A stretch of 64,000 bases of DNA from Kordia zhangzhouensis (GTDB lineage: Bacteria; Bacteroidota; Bacteroidia; Flavobacteriales; Flavobacteriaceae), in NCBI RefSeq assembly GCF_001005305.1, contig NZ_LBMH01000004.1, positions 486,670 through 550,669 on the forward strand. The letters are read 5' to 3'. This document shows positions 37,538 through 45,688 of this stretch, one piece after another. Positions within the stretch are counted from its first letter, which is position 1; each line of letters begins with the position of its first letter. A model generated the notes under the pieces. It saw only the letters and a list, made by a program, of their open reading frames with translations, had not been told where the DNA came from and did not search any database. The position numbers and the translations under genes were made by a program.

Positions 37538-38143
37538 ATGAGATTTACTTGTATGATTTGTTTAATTCTTATGATGATTACTGCTTGTAAAACTAAAAAT
37601 ATTCCATATTCAGAAAAAATGAAAACTGACTTAAAGGTCATGTATAAAAAAGATCAGGACATTCAAAATCTGATTATTAATACAAGCAACGAAAAAGTTG
37701 ATAAGTCAGAGTTAGAGAGGAAAAAGTATGCCATTTTCAAGACAAACTGTAGTACACTGAAAAATTATTTTGAAGAGTATGGCTATCCGACAATTAATCA
37801 CAATGGAAAAAAAATATCACATACTTTTTGGTTATTAGTTCAACACTGCGATCACGATATTGATTTTCAAAAATCAGTTTTGAAAGCAATGAAAAGTGAG
37901 CTAAAAAACAATAATGTTGCTAAAGTTGATTATGCATATTTATATGATAGAGTTCAAATCAACAATGGAAAAAAGCAATTATACGGAACTCAAGTAGGGT
38001 ATGACGAAAACTACAATCCGTATATCAAAGAACTTATAAACCCTTCTACGGTAAATAAGAGACGAAAAGCTATGGGACTTAATACTATTGAAGAATATAT
38101 AGAGGAAATTAGGAAAATACAGACAATGAATTCAAAGTCGTAG
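37538..38143 (+). CDS. DUF6624 family lipoprotein
   Basis: A 201-aa predicted lipoprotein with lipobox Cys17 (MRFTCMICLILMMITAC). The body carries the stretch typical of DUF6624: HCDHDIDFQKSVLKAMKSEL, YAYLYDRVQINNGKKQLYGT and a C-terminal NKRRKAMGLNTIEEYI. It sits 57 bases upstream of the grasp-with-spasm precursor in the same direction. DUF6624 function is unknown; membership in the RiPP operon is possible but not shown. Confidence 0.8.
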   Translation: MRFTCMICLILMMITACKTKNIPYSEKMKTDLKVMYKKDQDIQNLIINTSNEKVDKSELERKKYAIFKTNCSTLKNYFEEYGYPTINHNGKKISHTFWLLVQHCDHDIDFQKSVLKAMKSELKNNNVAKVDYAYLYDRVQINNGKKQLYGTQVGYDENYNPYIKELINPSTVNKRRKAMGLNTIEEYIEEIRKIQTMNSKS

Positions 38144-38200
38144 ACAGAAAGTTTGCATGTCTTAAAATAAAAGCAAACATAACCACAAAATTTTAAGAAC

Positions 38201-38410
38201 ATGAAAAAATTAAAATCAATCAGCGAATTTTCGAAGAATGCTAAAATGAAAAAGTTAAACTTTAGCGAGATGATCTACGGTGGTAGAGCTGGAGGGTACA
38301 CATTAACAGGATGTAAGTCTTCAGGAGGAAACTTACATGACTGTAGTGATACAGATCCAGGAGACACAACAACTCCTGCTGAACCAGCTTCAGATACTCC
38401 AGTATCTTAA
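38201..38410 (+). CDS. Grasp-with-spasm type RiPP precursor peptide, 69 aa
   Basis: Leader MKKLKSISEFSKNAKMKKLN then FSEMIYGG (Gly-Gly 27-28), unlike the orphan leaders elsewhere in the window. The core RAGGYTLTGC... has Cys38 and Cys48 and an acidic, Thr-rich end (DTDPGDTTTPAEPASDTPVS, 50-69). Thr/Ser next to Asp/Glu is what an ATP-grasp ligase would need to form ester or amide cross-links. It is 68 bases upstream of the ATP-grasp gene. The structure of the product is unknown. Confidence 0.85.
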   Translation: MKKLKSISEFSKNAKMKKLNFSEMIYGGRAGGYTLTGCKSSGGNLHDCSDTDPGDTTTPAEPASDTPVS

Positions 38411-38478
38411 TCACTATAATATATAATACGAGTAAGGCTGCTAATTCAGCAGCCTTACTTATTTAATAAAAACAACAT

Positions 38479-39480
38479 ATGATATTGATTGTATCACATG
38501 ATTCTATTGATGAACCTACCAATGATGTTATAGACTGGTTACAGCTGAACAACGCTAATTTTCAACGTATTAATGGAGATGATTTCTATTACGATAAAGA
38601 ATTCAACATAAATTATGATGAAGCATATATAGAAACAAAAGAGTTAAAAGTTAAGAGTGACCATGTAAATGTGATTTGGTATCGTAGATGGATCAATCGT
38701 TCAGTAAATTCTATTAGAAAGCAATTTGATCGAAATAATTTGGACGAAGAAGAACGTTATTTTCTAGGTGCATACAATGCTTATCTTATGAATGAGGTAA
38801 ATGGCTTGCCCAGAGGTGTATTTAATTTATTCAGAGATAAAAAATGGATTCCAGATTACGGTTTAGCAAGAGGAGGACTTAATAAATTAGAAACCTTGCA
38901 ACTTGCTAAAAGTCAAGGGATTTTAGTACCTAAACTCATTATAACAACTTCTAAAAAAGAGGTGACAGCTTTTTATAAGAAAGAAGGTAACTTAATCACA
39001 AAAAGCATCATAGATGCTGATTTGTTGTCGTTGCGAGAAGAAAAATTGGATTTACTCACCAAAGTAATTTCTGAAAAAGAAATAGAAGAGTTGCCAGCTA
39101 CTTTTTTTCCAACTCTATTTCAAAAAAAAATAGAGAAAGCTTTTGAGTTGCGAACTTTTTTTATTGAAGAAGAGTACTATTCAATGGCAATTTTTTCTCA
39201 AAATGATGACTCTACTAGTGTTGATTTTAGAAATTACAATTCAAGAAAACCCAATAGATATGTACCGTTTCAATTACCAAAATCAGAAGAGGACAAACTA
39301 AGAAAAATGATGAAAGTTTTAGGGTTAACAACAGGATCAATAGATATATTAGTTGAAAAAGGAACTCAAAAATTTTACTTTTTAGAAGTAAATCCGGTGG
39401 GACAACTTGGAATGGTTTCCGATAATTGTAACTATTGTTTGGAAAAGATAATTGCTGAAAAACTAATTCATCATGACTAA
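38479..39480 (+). CDS. gwsG: ATP-grasp peptide maturase (grasp-with-spasm system)
   Basis: A 333-aa ATP-grasp enzyme related to the microviridin ligases MvdC/MvdD. An N-terminal Rossmann-like part (MILIVSHDSIDEPTNDVIDW, VNVIWYRRW) is followed by the ATP-grasp fold: LVPKLIITTSKKE, a basic ATP contact in NLITKSI, FELRTFFIEEEYY, and the metal-binding end FYFLEVNPVGQLGM (E303 and N305). Expected to activate Asp/Glu side chains of the precursor and join them to Ser/Thr or Lys. It overlaps the next gene by 8 bases. Confidence 0.9.
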   Translation: MILIVSHDSIDEPTNDVIDWLQLNNANFQRINGDDFYYDKEFNINYDEAYIETKELKVKSDHVNVIWYRRWINRSVNSIRKQFDRNNLDEEERYFLGAYNAYLMNEVNGLPRGVFNLFRDKKWIPDYGLARGGLNKLETLQLAKSQGILVPKLIITTSKKEVTAFYKKEGNLITKSIIDADLLSLREEKLDLLTKVISEKEIEELPATFFPTLFQKKIEKAFELRTFFIEEEYYSMAIFSQNDDSTSVDFRNYNSRKPNRYVPFQLPKSEEDKLRKMMKVLGLTTGSIDILVEKGTQKFYFLEVNPVGQLGMVSDNCNYCLEKIIAEKLIHHD

Positions 39481-39706
39481 AAAACAGAAAACAATACCAG
39501 AGTTAGCAGAAATTGCTGAAAAACATCTTGGAGTATCATTGCCTTTTTACTTAAAAAAGACAAAAGATATTAACAAACAAATTTCAATTTTTAGATACGA
39601 CACTTCTACCTTTTATAAATCAAACTTTGTTGTTAGTAAACCATTTTACAAAATGATTCATATGCCTTTTAACAATGAATACTATGAAAATAATCCAGAT
39701 GAATAA
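39473..39706 (+). CDS. Unrecognised 77-aa protein inside the grasp-with-spasm operon
   Basis: A basic, aromatic-rich protein beginning MTKKQKTIPELAEIAEKHLG and containing YDTSTFYKSNFVVSKPFYKM. It has no Cys, signal peptide or membrane segment. It overlaps gwsG by 8 bases and the SPASM gene by 8 bases, so all three are translationally coupled and probably made in fixed ratio. I do not know a family for it. Possible roles include leader recognition, a maturase subunit, or immunity; none can be shown from sequence. Confidence 0.8.
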   Translation: MTKKQKTIPELAEIAEKHLGVSLPFYLKKTKDINKQISIFRYDTSTFYKSNFVVSKPFYKMIHMPFNNEYYENNPDE

Positions 39707-40709
39707 GAAATTTTATGTTTTTGCATCATGTATGATTGTCAAAGGAGCAGCGCAAAGTATAATATACGATTTGCAAAGAAAATCATATGAATATATTCCT
39801 AATGTATTGCATGATATTTTGATTGAATACAATGGGAAAACAATCCAGCATATTGTAGACGATTATGGAGAAGAAAACAAAGAAGTAATTGTAGAATATT
39901 TTGAGTATCTCTTACAGCACGAGTTTATCTTTTTTAGTGATTTTGGCACTGAAAGTTTTCCAAAAATGGATTTAACATGGTATTCTCCGTTTCAAATATC
40001 TACACTTATCATAGATGTTTCAGAAAAAACATTTTCTTTACTAGAAAAAATATACAACGAAGTAGAAGCATTGGGCTGTGGAGCTATTAGTTTTCGTTTT
40101 TTAGAGGTTAAAAATTACTCCTTGTATTTTGAAAAGACCATGCAAATTTTTGCAAAATCTCGCTGCCGTTCTTTTGAACTTTTTATTCCTTTTGACTCTA
40201 CTAAAAATGTAGAGTACTTCAACAAACTGACCATACAAAACAATCGTATTTATAGTATTCATGTATATGATGCACATGAAAGAAAAGTTGAGATTTTAGA
40301 TGAAATCAAAACACCATTGTTCTATCATACAGAAACTTTAGTCGCAAATAGTCCACATGTATCAAACATGAGTAACTTTCTTGTAAATAAAGACATGTTT
40401 ATGGAATCTCAACATCATAATACTTTTTTCAACAGGAAAATTTATATAAATCAAGAAGCAGAAATTAAAAACGCTCCTAATTGTGAGGAAGTTTTTGGAA
40501 ATGCAAACCAGGATGCTCTAGAAAGCATTTTGAAAGAAGCCGAATTTCAAAAATATTGGAATGTTAAAAAAGACATCATTCTTGTTTGTAAAGATTGTGA
40601 ATATAGATATATGTGTACAAGTGATAAAAAACCTCTTAAAAAGGAAAATGGGCTATGGGAATTAGAAGAAAAATGTGCTTATAACCCTTATGAAGCTGAA
40701 TGGGCGTAA
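39699..40709 (+). CDS. gwsS: SPASM-domain peptide maturase lacking a radical-SAM motif
   Basis: 336 aa from ATG 39699 (MNKKFYVFASCM), which overlaps the previous stop; an ATG 24 bases earlier is an alternative. The C-terminus is a SPASM domain: Cys262, CKDCEYRYMC (Cys297, 300, 306) and Cys326 in EKCAYNPYEAEW, fit for an auxiliary iron-sulfur cluster. The N-terminal two thirds resemble a radical-SAM barrel in length and secondary structure, but no CxxxCxxC is present anywhere, so SAM cleavage is unlikely. It may guide the precursor or act in redox. Confidence 0.88.
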   Translation: MNKKFYVFASCMIVKGAAQSIIYDLQRKSYEYIPNVLHDILIEYNGKTIQHIVDDYGEENKEVIVEYFEYLLQHEFIFFSDFGTESFPKMDLTWYSPFQISTLIIDVSEKTFSLLEKIYNEVEALGCGAISFRFLEVKNYSLYFEKTMQIFAKSRCRSFELFIPFDSTKNVEYFNKLTIQNNRIYSIHVYDAHERKVEILDEIKTPLFYHTETLVANSPHVSNMSNFLVNKDMFMESQHHNTFFNRKIYINQEAEIKNAPNCEEVFGNANQDALESILKEAEFQKYWNVKKDIILVCKDCEYRYMCTSDKKPLKKENGLWELEEKCAYNPYEAEWA

Positions 40710-40813
40710 CCTTTTTTTAATCTCTACGTTAGAATAAATGTACCATCATTAACATTTTCTAAATAACGATAAACTTCGAGAAATTAGACATATATTAAGT
40801 GGTATCTAATTGA

Positions 40814-40838
40814 TAAAAGCGATCCTAAGATCGCTTTT
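40814..40838. terminator. Bidirectional terminator between gwsS and the next precursor
   Basis: Perfect 10-bp stem AAAAGCGATC / GATCGCTTTT, loop CTAA, with T on both strands; it separates two converging genes. Confidence 0.85.
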
Positions 40839-40850
40839 ATGATAAATGAA

Positions 40851-41033
40851 TTAATTCCAAGTACGACAAATATGTCTGCCATCTTCAGTAAGCCATTTTA
40901 TAGGTTCACAGTCTGCACTATATGGATCAATTGGAACACAATTATACGAAGTAGGAGGCAATCCTCCTTTGACTTGAAAATTTGAAATAGACTTCTTGTT
41001 TAACTTTAATGTGTTAAGCTTCTTTTTTTTCAT
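40851..41033 (-). CDS. RiPP-like precursor, 60 aa
   Basis: Leader MKKKKLNTLKLNKKSISNFQ, then VKGG (Gly-Gly 23-24) and a core with three cysteines (32, 42, 56), ending HICRTWN. It has the orphan-leader family pattern, not the leader of the adjacent gws precursor, and is on the opposite strand. Unknown modification. Confidence 0.8.
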   Translation of the reverse strand: MKKKKLNTLKLNKKSISNFQVKGGLPPTSYNCVPIDPYSADCEPIKWLTEDGRHICRTWN

Positions 41034-41412
41034 GATATAAAATTTTAATTACTTAATAATACTAAGTAACAACAGCAAAATAAGGAAACCAAACAAAGCA
41101 ACTGACGGTTTATAAAGTATCACTTAAAGTGTGCTAGCTGAAAGTGTAGAGTTTAATTATTCGATTATGACTGAATTACTTTTAGAGTTAGCTACATTTA
41201 TTTTAGCCCAAAAGGCGTTTTCTTTAGACTTTTGGCAGAGATAAAACAAAATCATTGGGAATACTAAAAATCTAAACTCGTAACAAAACGCAATCCTAAT
41301 CGTCGTAATAATTTAAAAACACAATTAGAAATTAAAAAGCTTTGAGAAGAAAATAGTTGTGATAATCTTTCCAGATTAAAATAACAATAAATATAAACGC
41401 TGAAAGAAATAA
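41034..41412. other. Gene-poor stretch
   Basis: AT-rich, stops in all frames. A 25-codon ATG frame at 41167 (MTELLLELATFILAQKAFSL...) reads like a protein fragment but leads nowhere. No repeats or RNA gene recognised; probably decayed DNA. Confidence 0.4.
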
Positions 41413-41592
41413 TTATTTAATAATTGTAGATTTTAGCAATTTATAAATTGCCAAAGCTAGTAATATTGAACTTACAACTATTGTAGCATCGCTAGCAGTT
41501 TCATTTTTAAGTATTGAAGATATCGGAATCAAAGCAACTATAATTAGAGCTATAATAAATGATCCTAAACCAAGGAAAATTTTTTTAATCAT
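41413..41592 (-). CDS. Small two-helix membrane protein, 59 aa
   Basis: ATG 41592 to TAA 41413: MIKKIFLGLGSFIIALIIVA as first membrane helix, a short polar loop (KNETASD), and a second helix VVSSILLALAIYKLL. A perfect -7 element TATATTTG (41604-41597 on the minus strand) lies only a few bases upstream, so the mRNA could be almost leaderless. Family unknown. Confidence 0.45.
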   Translation of the reverse strand: MIKKIFLGLGSFIIALIIVALIPISSILKNETASDATIVVSSILLALAIYKLLKSTIIK

Positions 41593-41639
41593 AAATCAAA
41601 TATAGAATATATAACTAATGCCAAATCTATAAAAATAAA

Positions 41640-41664
41640 AAATCCTAACAGTATTGCTAGGATT
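41640..41664 (-). terminator. Terminator after the frameshifted gene
   Basis: Stem AATCCTA / TAGGATT with a 10-base loop; on the minus strand it is followed by a T run. It fits the end of the broken gene at 41757-41922. Confidence 0.6.
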
Positions 41665-41756
41665 CTATTTTTAAAAAAAAATCTTCGTACCCCAAAGGTT
41701 TCTAAAATCGAACTTTTTGGTAGAGGATTTGAAGTCTATTGATTGGTTTGTTAGTT

Positions 41757-41922
41757 TCAACATGTGCCTCCATTGTTTTCATAAAAACCAATTGCATGAC
41801 TAATCTCTTCATCTAATGGAAACCTAGAAGACTTGGGTATAAGTAATTTTTTTTCTTTCAATATAATGGATATCTCTTATATTTTGACTTATACTTACCA
41901 CTATTACAGCACTACTGAACAT
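41757..41922 (-). pseudogene. Small gene broken by a frameshift in an A8 tract
   Basis: From ATG 41922 the frame reads MFSSAVIVVSISQNIRDIHY and then runs to an early stop. Removing one A from the run of eight (41847-41854) joins it to a second frame that reads KKLLIPKSSRFPLDEEISHA and ends YENNGGTC with a stop at 41757. Together they give about 54 aa, with a terminator downstream. Either a phase-variable or decayed gene, or a sequencing error in the homopolymer. Family unknown. Confidence 0.4.
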
Positions 41923-42067
41923 TACTTTCCATTCCTTTTTGTCAGATACCGTTTTTTATTGCAGAAATCCGATTTTAAAATTTGTCAAGCCAAAAATTGC
42001 TAGCATATTCCTACAATTATTTTTCCTATATTACAGAATAGAACCAATTTAACTTAAAGCAAGAATC

Positions 42068-42583
42068 ATGAAAAAAATTAAATTTTTACTATGTTTTGGG
42101 ATATTGATTATATCACAAACTGCTTGTAACACAACAACAGATGATGTTGTAACTGAAGATTTAATCAATCCTAAAATAAATGAAGGGACTGATTACGATT
42201 TTACGATTGCTCTTGGTGAAGTAGAGCATGTTGGAGGCGGAAGACATGTTCGTCCAGGAACTCAATTACGTCTCGACACCTATCTAACAAATTTAGGGAC
42301 TGACGCTTCTCCTGGCCGAACACCGACTAGTACTGGCTATCTTGTTGCTTGGTATTTGTCTACAGATACAGTCATCACAACAGATGATATACGCATAGGA
42401 TCCTTTTCTGGGAATAGTCTTAATCCCAGAGAAACGTGGCGTTTTTGGAGCGATGTATTAATTCCTGAAAATATAGAAGGTGGATGGTATTATTGGGGAG
42501 CCATCATCGATTACACAAATCTTGTAGATGAAACCAATGAATCAAATAACACCGCATCAGGAGACAGGGTAATCATCAATTAA
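42068..42583 (+). CDS. Lipoprotein with a CARDB-like domain
   Basis: A 171-aa predicted lipoprotein: MKKIKFLLCFGILIISQTAC with lipobox Cys20, a Thr/Asp tether, then one CARDB (cell-adhesion-related) immunoglobulin-like domain, recognisable from DYDFTIALGEVEH, QLRLDTYLTNLGTDAS, GYLVAWYLSTDTVIT and the final DYTNLVDETNESNNTA. Surface or periplasmic binding role likely; ligand unknown. Confidence 0.85.
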   Translation: MKKIKFLLCFGILIISQTACNTTTDDVVTEDLINPKINEGTDYDFTIALGEVEHVGGGRHVRPGTQLRLDTYLTNLGTDASPGRTPTSTGYLVAWYLSTDTVITTDDIRIGSFSGNSLNPRETWRFWSDVLIPENIEGGWYYWGAIIDYTNLVDETNESNNTASGDRVIIN

Positions 42584-42601
42584 AGTTTTGAACCAAACAA
42601 A

Positions 42602-42628
42602 AAAATCCCAACATCTCTGTTGGGATTT
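42602..42628. terminator. Bidirectional terminator between lipoprotein and tRNA genes
   Basis: Stem AAATCCCAAC / GTTGGGATTT with a 6-base loop and A/T tails. Confidence 0.8.
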
Positions 42629-42651
42629 TACTTTTAGAAGAAGTTTTTTAG

Positions 42652-42735
42652 TACCGAAGATGGGACTCGAACCCACACGCTCTAATGAACACATGGCCCT
42701 CAACCATGCCTGTCTACCAATTCCAGCACTTCGGT
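42652..42735 (-). tRNA. tRNA-Leu (anticodon GAG)
   Basis: 84 nt. Acceptor stem ACCGAAG / CTTCGGT, anticodon stem CATGG / CCATG with loop TTGAGGG (anticodon GAG), long variable arm as in class II tRNAs, and T loop GGTTCGAGTCC. CCA is not encoded. Confidence 0.95.
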
Positions 42736-42784
42736 ATATTTTTTGTAAAAATAAAAAAAGTTAAGCAAATGCTTAACTCTTTAG

Positions 42785-42857
42785 TGACCTGGCTGGGGCT
42801 CGAACCCAGGACCCTCTCCTTAAAAGGGAGATGCTCTACCAACTGAGCTACCAGGTC
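42785..42857 (-). tRNA. tRNA-Lys (anticodon TTT), copy 2
   Basis: 73 nt. Acceptor GACCTGG / CCAGGTC, D arm AGCTCAGTTGGTAGAGC, anticodon loop CTTTTAA (anticodon TTT), T arm CTGGGTTCGAGCCCAG. CCA is not encoded. Identical to the copy at 42881-42953. Confidence 0.96.
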
Positions 42858-42880
42858 AAAAGACCTTTTTGTCTGTTTAG

Positions 42881-42953
42881 TGACCTGGCTGGGGCTCGAA
42901 CCCAGGACCCTCTCCTTAAAAGGGAGATGCTCTACCAACTGAGCTACCAGGTC
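42881..42953 (-). tRNA. tRNA-Lys (anticodon TTT), copy 1
   Basis: 73 nt, identical in sequence to the downstream copy, 96 bases apart. Transcribed first in the order Lys-Lys-Leu on the minus strand. CCA is not encoded. Confidence 0.96.
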
Positions 42954-43094
42954 ATTCAAATAAGAAACGATTATTAGTTCCTTGAATGCGGGTGCAAATA
43001 TAACATCATAATTTTATTTTTCAAGCCTTTTTTAATATAAATTTGTCTTTTTTTTTATGATTTTTGTAAGCCCTTAGAAATAAATAATTTATAA

Positions 43095-43619
43095 ATGAAA
43101 GAAACGACGATTATACTTTTAGGATATATGGCCAGTGGAAAAAGTGCTGTTTCTAAATTATTAGGAAAGGAAATAGCTCTGCCAGTAATTGATCTAGATG
43201 ACTATATTGAAGAAAGTGAAAAAAAATCTATTTCTGAGATTTTTGCGGAAAAAGGAGAGATTTACTTCAGAAAGAAAGAACATGAATATTTACAAGAGAT
43301 TCTGCAAAAAAACAAACCTTGTGTAGTGTCATTAGGAGGAGGAACACCTTGCTATGCTAATAATATGGAATTGATTGAGCAATACACTACGCAAACTTTC
43401 TATTTACAAACTTCCATTGCAGAAATTATAAAACGTGTAAAAGATGAGAAAGAAAAACGTCCATTGATTAAAGATATAGAAACTAAGGATTTGCCAGAAT
43501 TTATTGGTAAGCACTTATTTGAACGAGCTAACTTTTACCAAAAATCAACCTATAGTATTATAACTGATGGAAAAACAATAAGAGAGATTGTGGTAGAAAT
43601 ACAAAAAAAGTTAAATTAA
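43095..43619 (+). CDS. aroK: Shikimate kinase
   Basis: Phosphorylates shikimate in the pathway to aromatic amino acids. 174 aa; Walker A GYMASGKSAVSK, substrate-binding DLDDYIEE and GGGTPCY, and the lid region EKRPL. Length is standard. It converges with the phosphoribosyltransferase gene with a 9-base overlap. Confidence 0.95.
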   Translation: MKETTIILLGYMASGKSAVSKLLGKEIALPVIDLDDYIEESEKKSISEIFAEKGEIYFRKKEHEYLQEILQKNKPCVVSLGGGTPCYANNMELIEQYTTQTFYLQTSIAEIIKRVKDEKEKRPLIKDIETKDLPEFIGKHLFERANFYQKSTYSIITDGKTIREIVVEIQKKLN

Positions 43620-44114
43620 ATAAGCTTTATCATTTCCATCTTCAAAAACGACATCTATATGCTCTTGAATGGAGGTAGAGAGAGAAATCCCTTTAAAATC
43701 AGCTTTTACAGGATATTTTTTATGATTTCGATTTACTAATACAGCAGTTTTAAAATTTTTCAAAGGAACTTCTAAAAAGTGTTTTACACCATAAATAAGC
43801 GTAGTTCCAGAATTCAATACATCATCTATCAATACAAGCGGTTTATTAATAAACTCAGTAATATCAAGTGAAGTCGAAATTGGGGTTAGAGGATTTAATT
43901 TGTCAATAGATACTTTGCAAAGAGTAATAACGGCTGGTGTGATTTTTTCTAATTCTTTTTTGATTTTTTCAGCAAATACAAAACCATTGGATGCAATTCC
44001 TGCTAGAATAATTTCATTTTCGTTAACATTCGATTCTAGTATTTGATAAGCGATGCGACGAGTTTTATGCTGAATTTGTTGATGATCTAATATGATATTT
44101 CCTGTTACGGTCAT
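43611..44114 (-). CDS. Phosphoribosyltransferase family protein (PyrR-like)
   Basis: A 167-aa type I phosphoribosyltransferase with the PRPP loop VLIDDVLNSGTTLIYG and the N-terminal DHQQIQHKTRRIAYQILESN stretch seen in PyrR-like proteins. It could be a uracil phosphoribosyltransferase or a regulatory homologue; no PyrR-type RNA target was seen. Pairs with the S4-domain gene 23 bases upstream. Confidence 0.85.
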   Translation of the reverse strand: MTVTGNIILDHQQIQHKTRRIAYQILESNVNENEIILAGIASNGFVFAEKIKKELEKITPAVITLCKVSIDKLNPLTPISTSLDITEFINKPLVLIDDVLNSGTTLIYGVKHFLEVPLKNFKTAVLVNRNHKKYPVKADFKGISLSTSIQEHIDVVFEDGNDKAYLI

Positions 44115-44137
44115 GACAAAAAAATTAAAGTCTAAAA

Positions 44138-44530
44138 TTAAGCATTACTTTCATCACGGTCAAAATTATCCTCTAAATATTCATCAATTTCACGACGATC
44201 TTTTTTAGTAGGTCTTCCTGTTCCTTGCTTTCTATAATGATCTTTTGCATGTTTCAATAAGTCTAAATGATCATAATTTTCTTTTGGAGTAGTATCAACT
44301 CTATAAATATCTACCAATTTTGCACCGACACGATTTGGGGGTATATCTAGTACGGTTAATAACCTATTTACTTGGTCTTTTCGAACTTCTATTTTATCGG
44401 TTGGATACACTTCTCGTGAAGGTTTCACCGCAGCACCATTTACACGAACATGCCCTTTTTTACATGCAGTTGTAGCTAAGCTTCGGGTTTTAAAATATCG
44501 CACACACCAAAGGTATTTATCTATCCTCAT
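44138..44530 (-). CDS. S4-domain RNA-binding protein (Hsp15-like)
   Basis: A 130-aa protein beginning with the S4 fold (MRIDKYLWCVRYFKTRSLAT, KKGHVRVNGAAVKPSREV), followed by a basic and then acidic tail. Hsp15 in E. coli binds stalled 50S subunits carrying peptidyl-tRNA and helps recycle them. Same transcription direction as the phosphoribosyltransferase gene. Confidence 0.9.
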   Translation of the reverse strand: MRIDKYLWCVRYFKTRSLATTACKKGHVRVNGAAVKPSREVYPTDKIEVRKDQVNRLLTVLDIPPNRVGAKLVDIYRVDTTPKENYDHLDLLKHAKDHYRKQGTGRPTKKDRREIDEYLEDNFDRDESNA

Positions 44531-44603
44531 ACAAAATCTCTAAAAACTACGTTAAAGAATACACAAAAGTAGGATAAAATTGTATCTTGCAGCCCAAAAT
44601 TTA

Positions 44604-45611
44604 ATGACAATGATGAAATTTGCAAAAATTACATTGATAGCTATGATGGCATTTGTAGCTGTTTTTTCTTGTAAAAGTGATGATGATATCGCCAGATTTG
44701 CTGAATTGAGAGATCGTGGAGAACAACAGGTCGAAGATGACGCAGCTCTTGTAGAGTTTTTAAGTACTCATTTTTACAATTACGATGAATTTGATGCTAC
44801 AAATCCAGAAAGTGCAGCAAATGATACTTTTACGATGACCTTTGGTAAAATTGAAGGTGTAAATGCTGATAAAACACCACTCATTGACCAAGTAGAAGTG
44901 CGCACGACCACATATTTTGATGTAGAATACAAATATTATGTACTTAAGTTGCGTGAAGGTGGTGGAAAAACGTACACTAGTTTTGATCAAGTAAATTTAA
45001 CATATAGAGGACAAACATTAGATTTAGGAACTTTTGATTTAAGAATTACGGAACAATCAATACCATTAATCAGTGCAACTCAAAGTACAGTGCGAGGTTT
45101 TCAATTAGGGCTTCCTGAATTTAAAACAGCCGAGGACATCATTGAAGGTTCTAATGGGTTCTTGCAAGCTCGAAATGGAGGAATAGGAGCTATTTTTATT
45201 CCATCTGGATTAGGGTATTTTAGTGTTCCTCAACCTAATATTCCTGAATATTCTCCATTAATTTTTTCATTTAATGTATTTAGTGCCGATTTTCTTGATA
45301 CTGATGTAGATGGTTTGTTATCATCTATGGAAGATTTAGATGGAGATAATGATGTGTTAAATGATGACTCTGATGGTGATGGAATTCCTAATTTTAGAGA
45401 TTCTGATGATGATGGAGATGGAACAATTACAGTAAATGAAGTTGTGCAAAAAACGTACGTTGTAAATCCAGGGGATACTGAACCTGTATTGGCTTCAAAT
45501 GAATTAGAAAAAACAAGAGATACAGATGACGATGGAGTAACTACTATTAGAACAGTAGTATTAACAGATACTGATGGAGACGGAATTCCTGATTACCTTG
45601 ATGTAAACTAG
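44604..45611 (+). CDS. FKBP-type prolyl isomerase-like lipoprotein with Ca-binding repeats
   Basis: About 335 aa. Signal and lipobox (LIAMMAFVAVFSC), an FKBP-like domain (about 60-225; QVNLTYRGQTLDLG, VRGFQLGLPEF, GIGAIFIPSGLGYFS), then thrombospondin type 3 Asp repeats (LDGDNDVLNDDSDGDGIPNF and TDTDGDGIPDYLDVN at the very end), which bind calcium. Probably an outer-membrane or periplasmic foldase; some key isomerase aromatic residues seem altered, so activity is uncertain. ATG 44610 and 44613 are alternative starts. Confidence 0.82.
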   Translation: MTMMKFAKITLIAMMAFVAVFSCKSDDDIARFAELRDRGEQQVEDDAALVEFLSTHFYNYDEFDATNPESAANDTFTMTFGKIEGVNADKTPLIDQVEVRTTTYFDVEYKYYVLKLREGGGKTYTSFDQVNLTYRGQTLDLGTFDLRITEQSIPLISATQSTVRGFQLGLPEFKTAEDIIEGSNGFLQARNGGIGAIFIPSGLGYFSVPQPNIPEYSPLIFSFNVFSADFLDTDVDGLLSSMEDLDGDNDVLNDDSDGDGIPNFRDSDDDGDGTITVNEVVQKTYVVNPGDTEPVLASNELEKTRDTDDDGVTTIRTVVLTDTDGDGIPDYLDVN

Positions 45612-45625
45612 TAAATTTTAAAGAA

Positions 45626-45673
45626 TTAGATATAAAAAAAGCACTTCCATCGAAGTGCTTTTTTTATATCTAA
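45626..45673. terminator. Perfect 22-bp inverted repeat, bidirectional terminator
   Basis: Arms of 22 bases, 45626-45647 and 45652-45673, pair without mismatch around the loop CATC. The core is AAAGCACTTC / GAAGTGCTTT flanked by A7/T7 and TTAGATAT / ATATCTAA. It lies between two converging genes. Confidence 0.9.
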
Positions 45674-45688
45674 TATTGTGATTACTTT

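Larger units (their letters stand above)
42781..42953 (-). repeat. Tandem tRNA-Lys duplication
   Basis: Both tRNA-Lys genes plus about 4 flanking bases (TTAG on the plus strand) are identical, while the spacers differ, as expected from a local duplication kept identical by selection or gene conversion. Confidence 0.7.

Noticed and set aside
42714..42959. Open frame on the minus strand with two identical repeats of about 25 residues
   Set aside because: It is a translation through the two identical tRNA-Lys genes and not a protein; this artefact is common in annotation.
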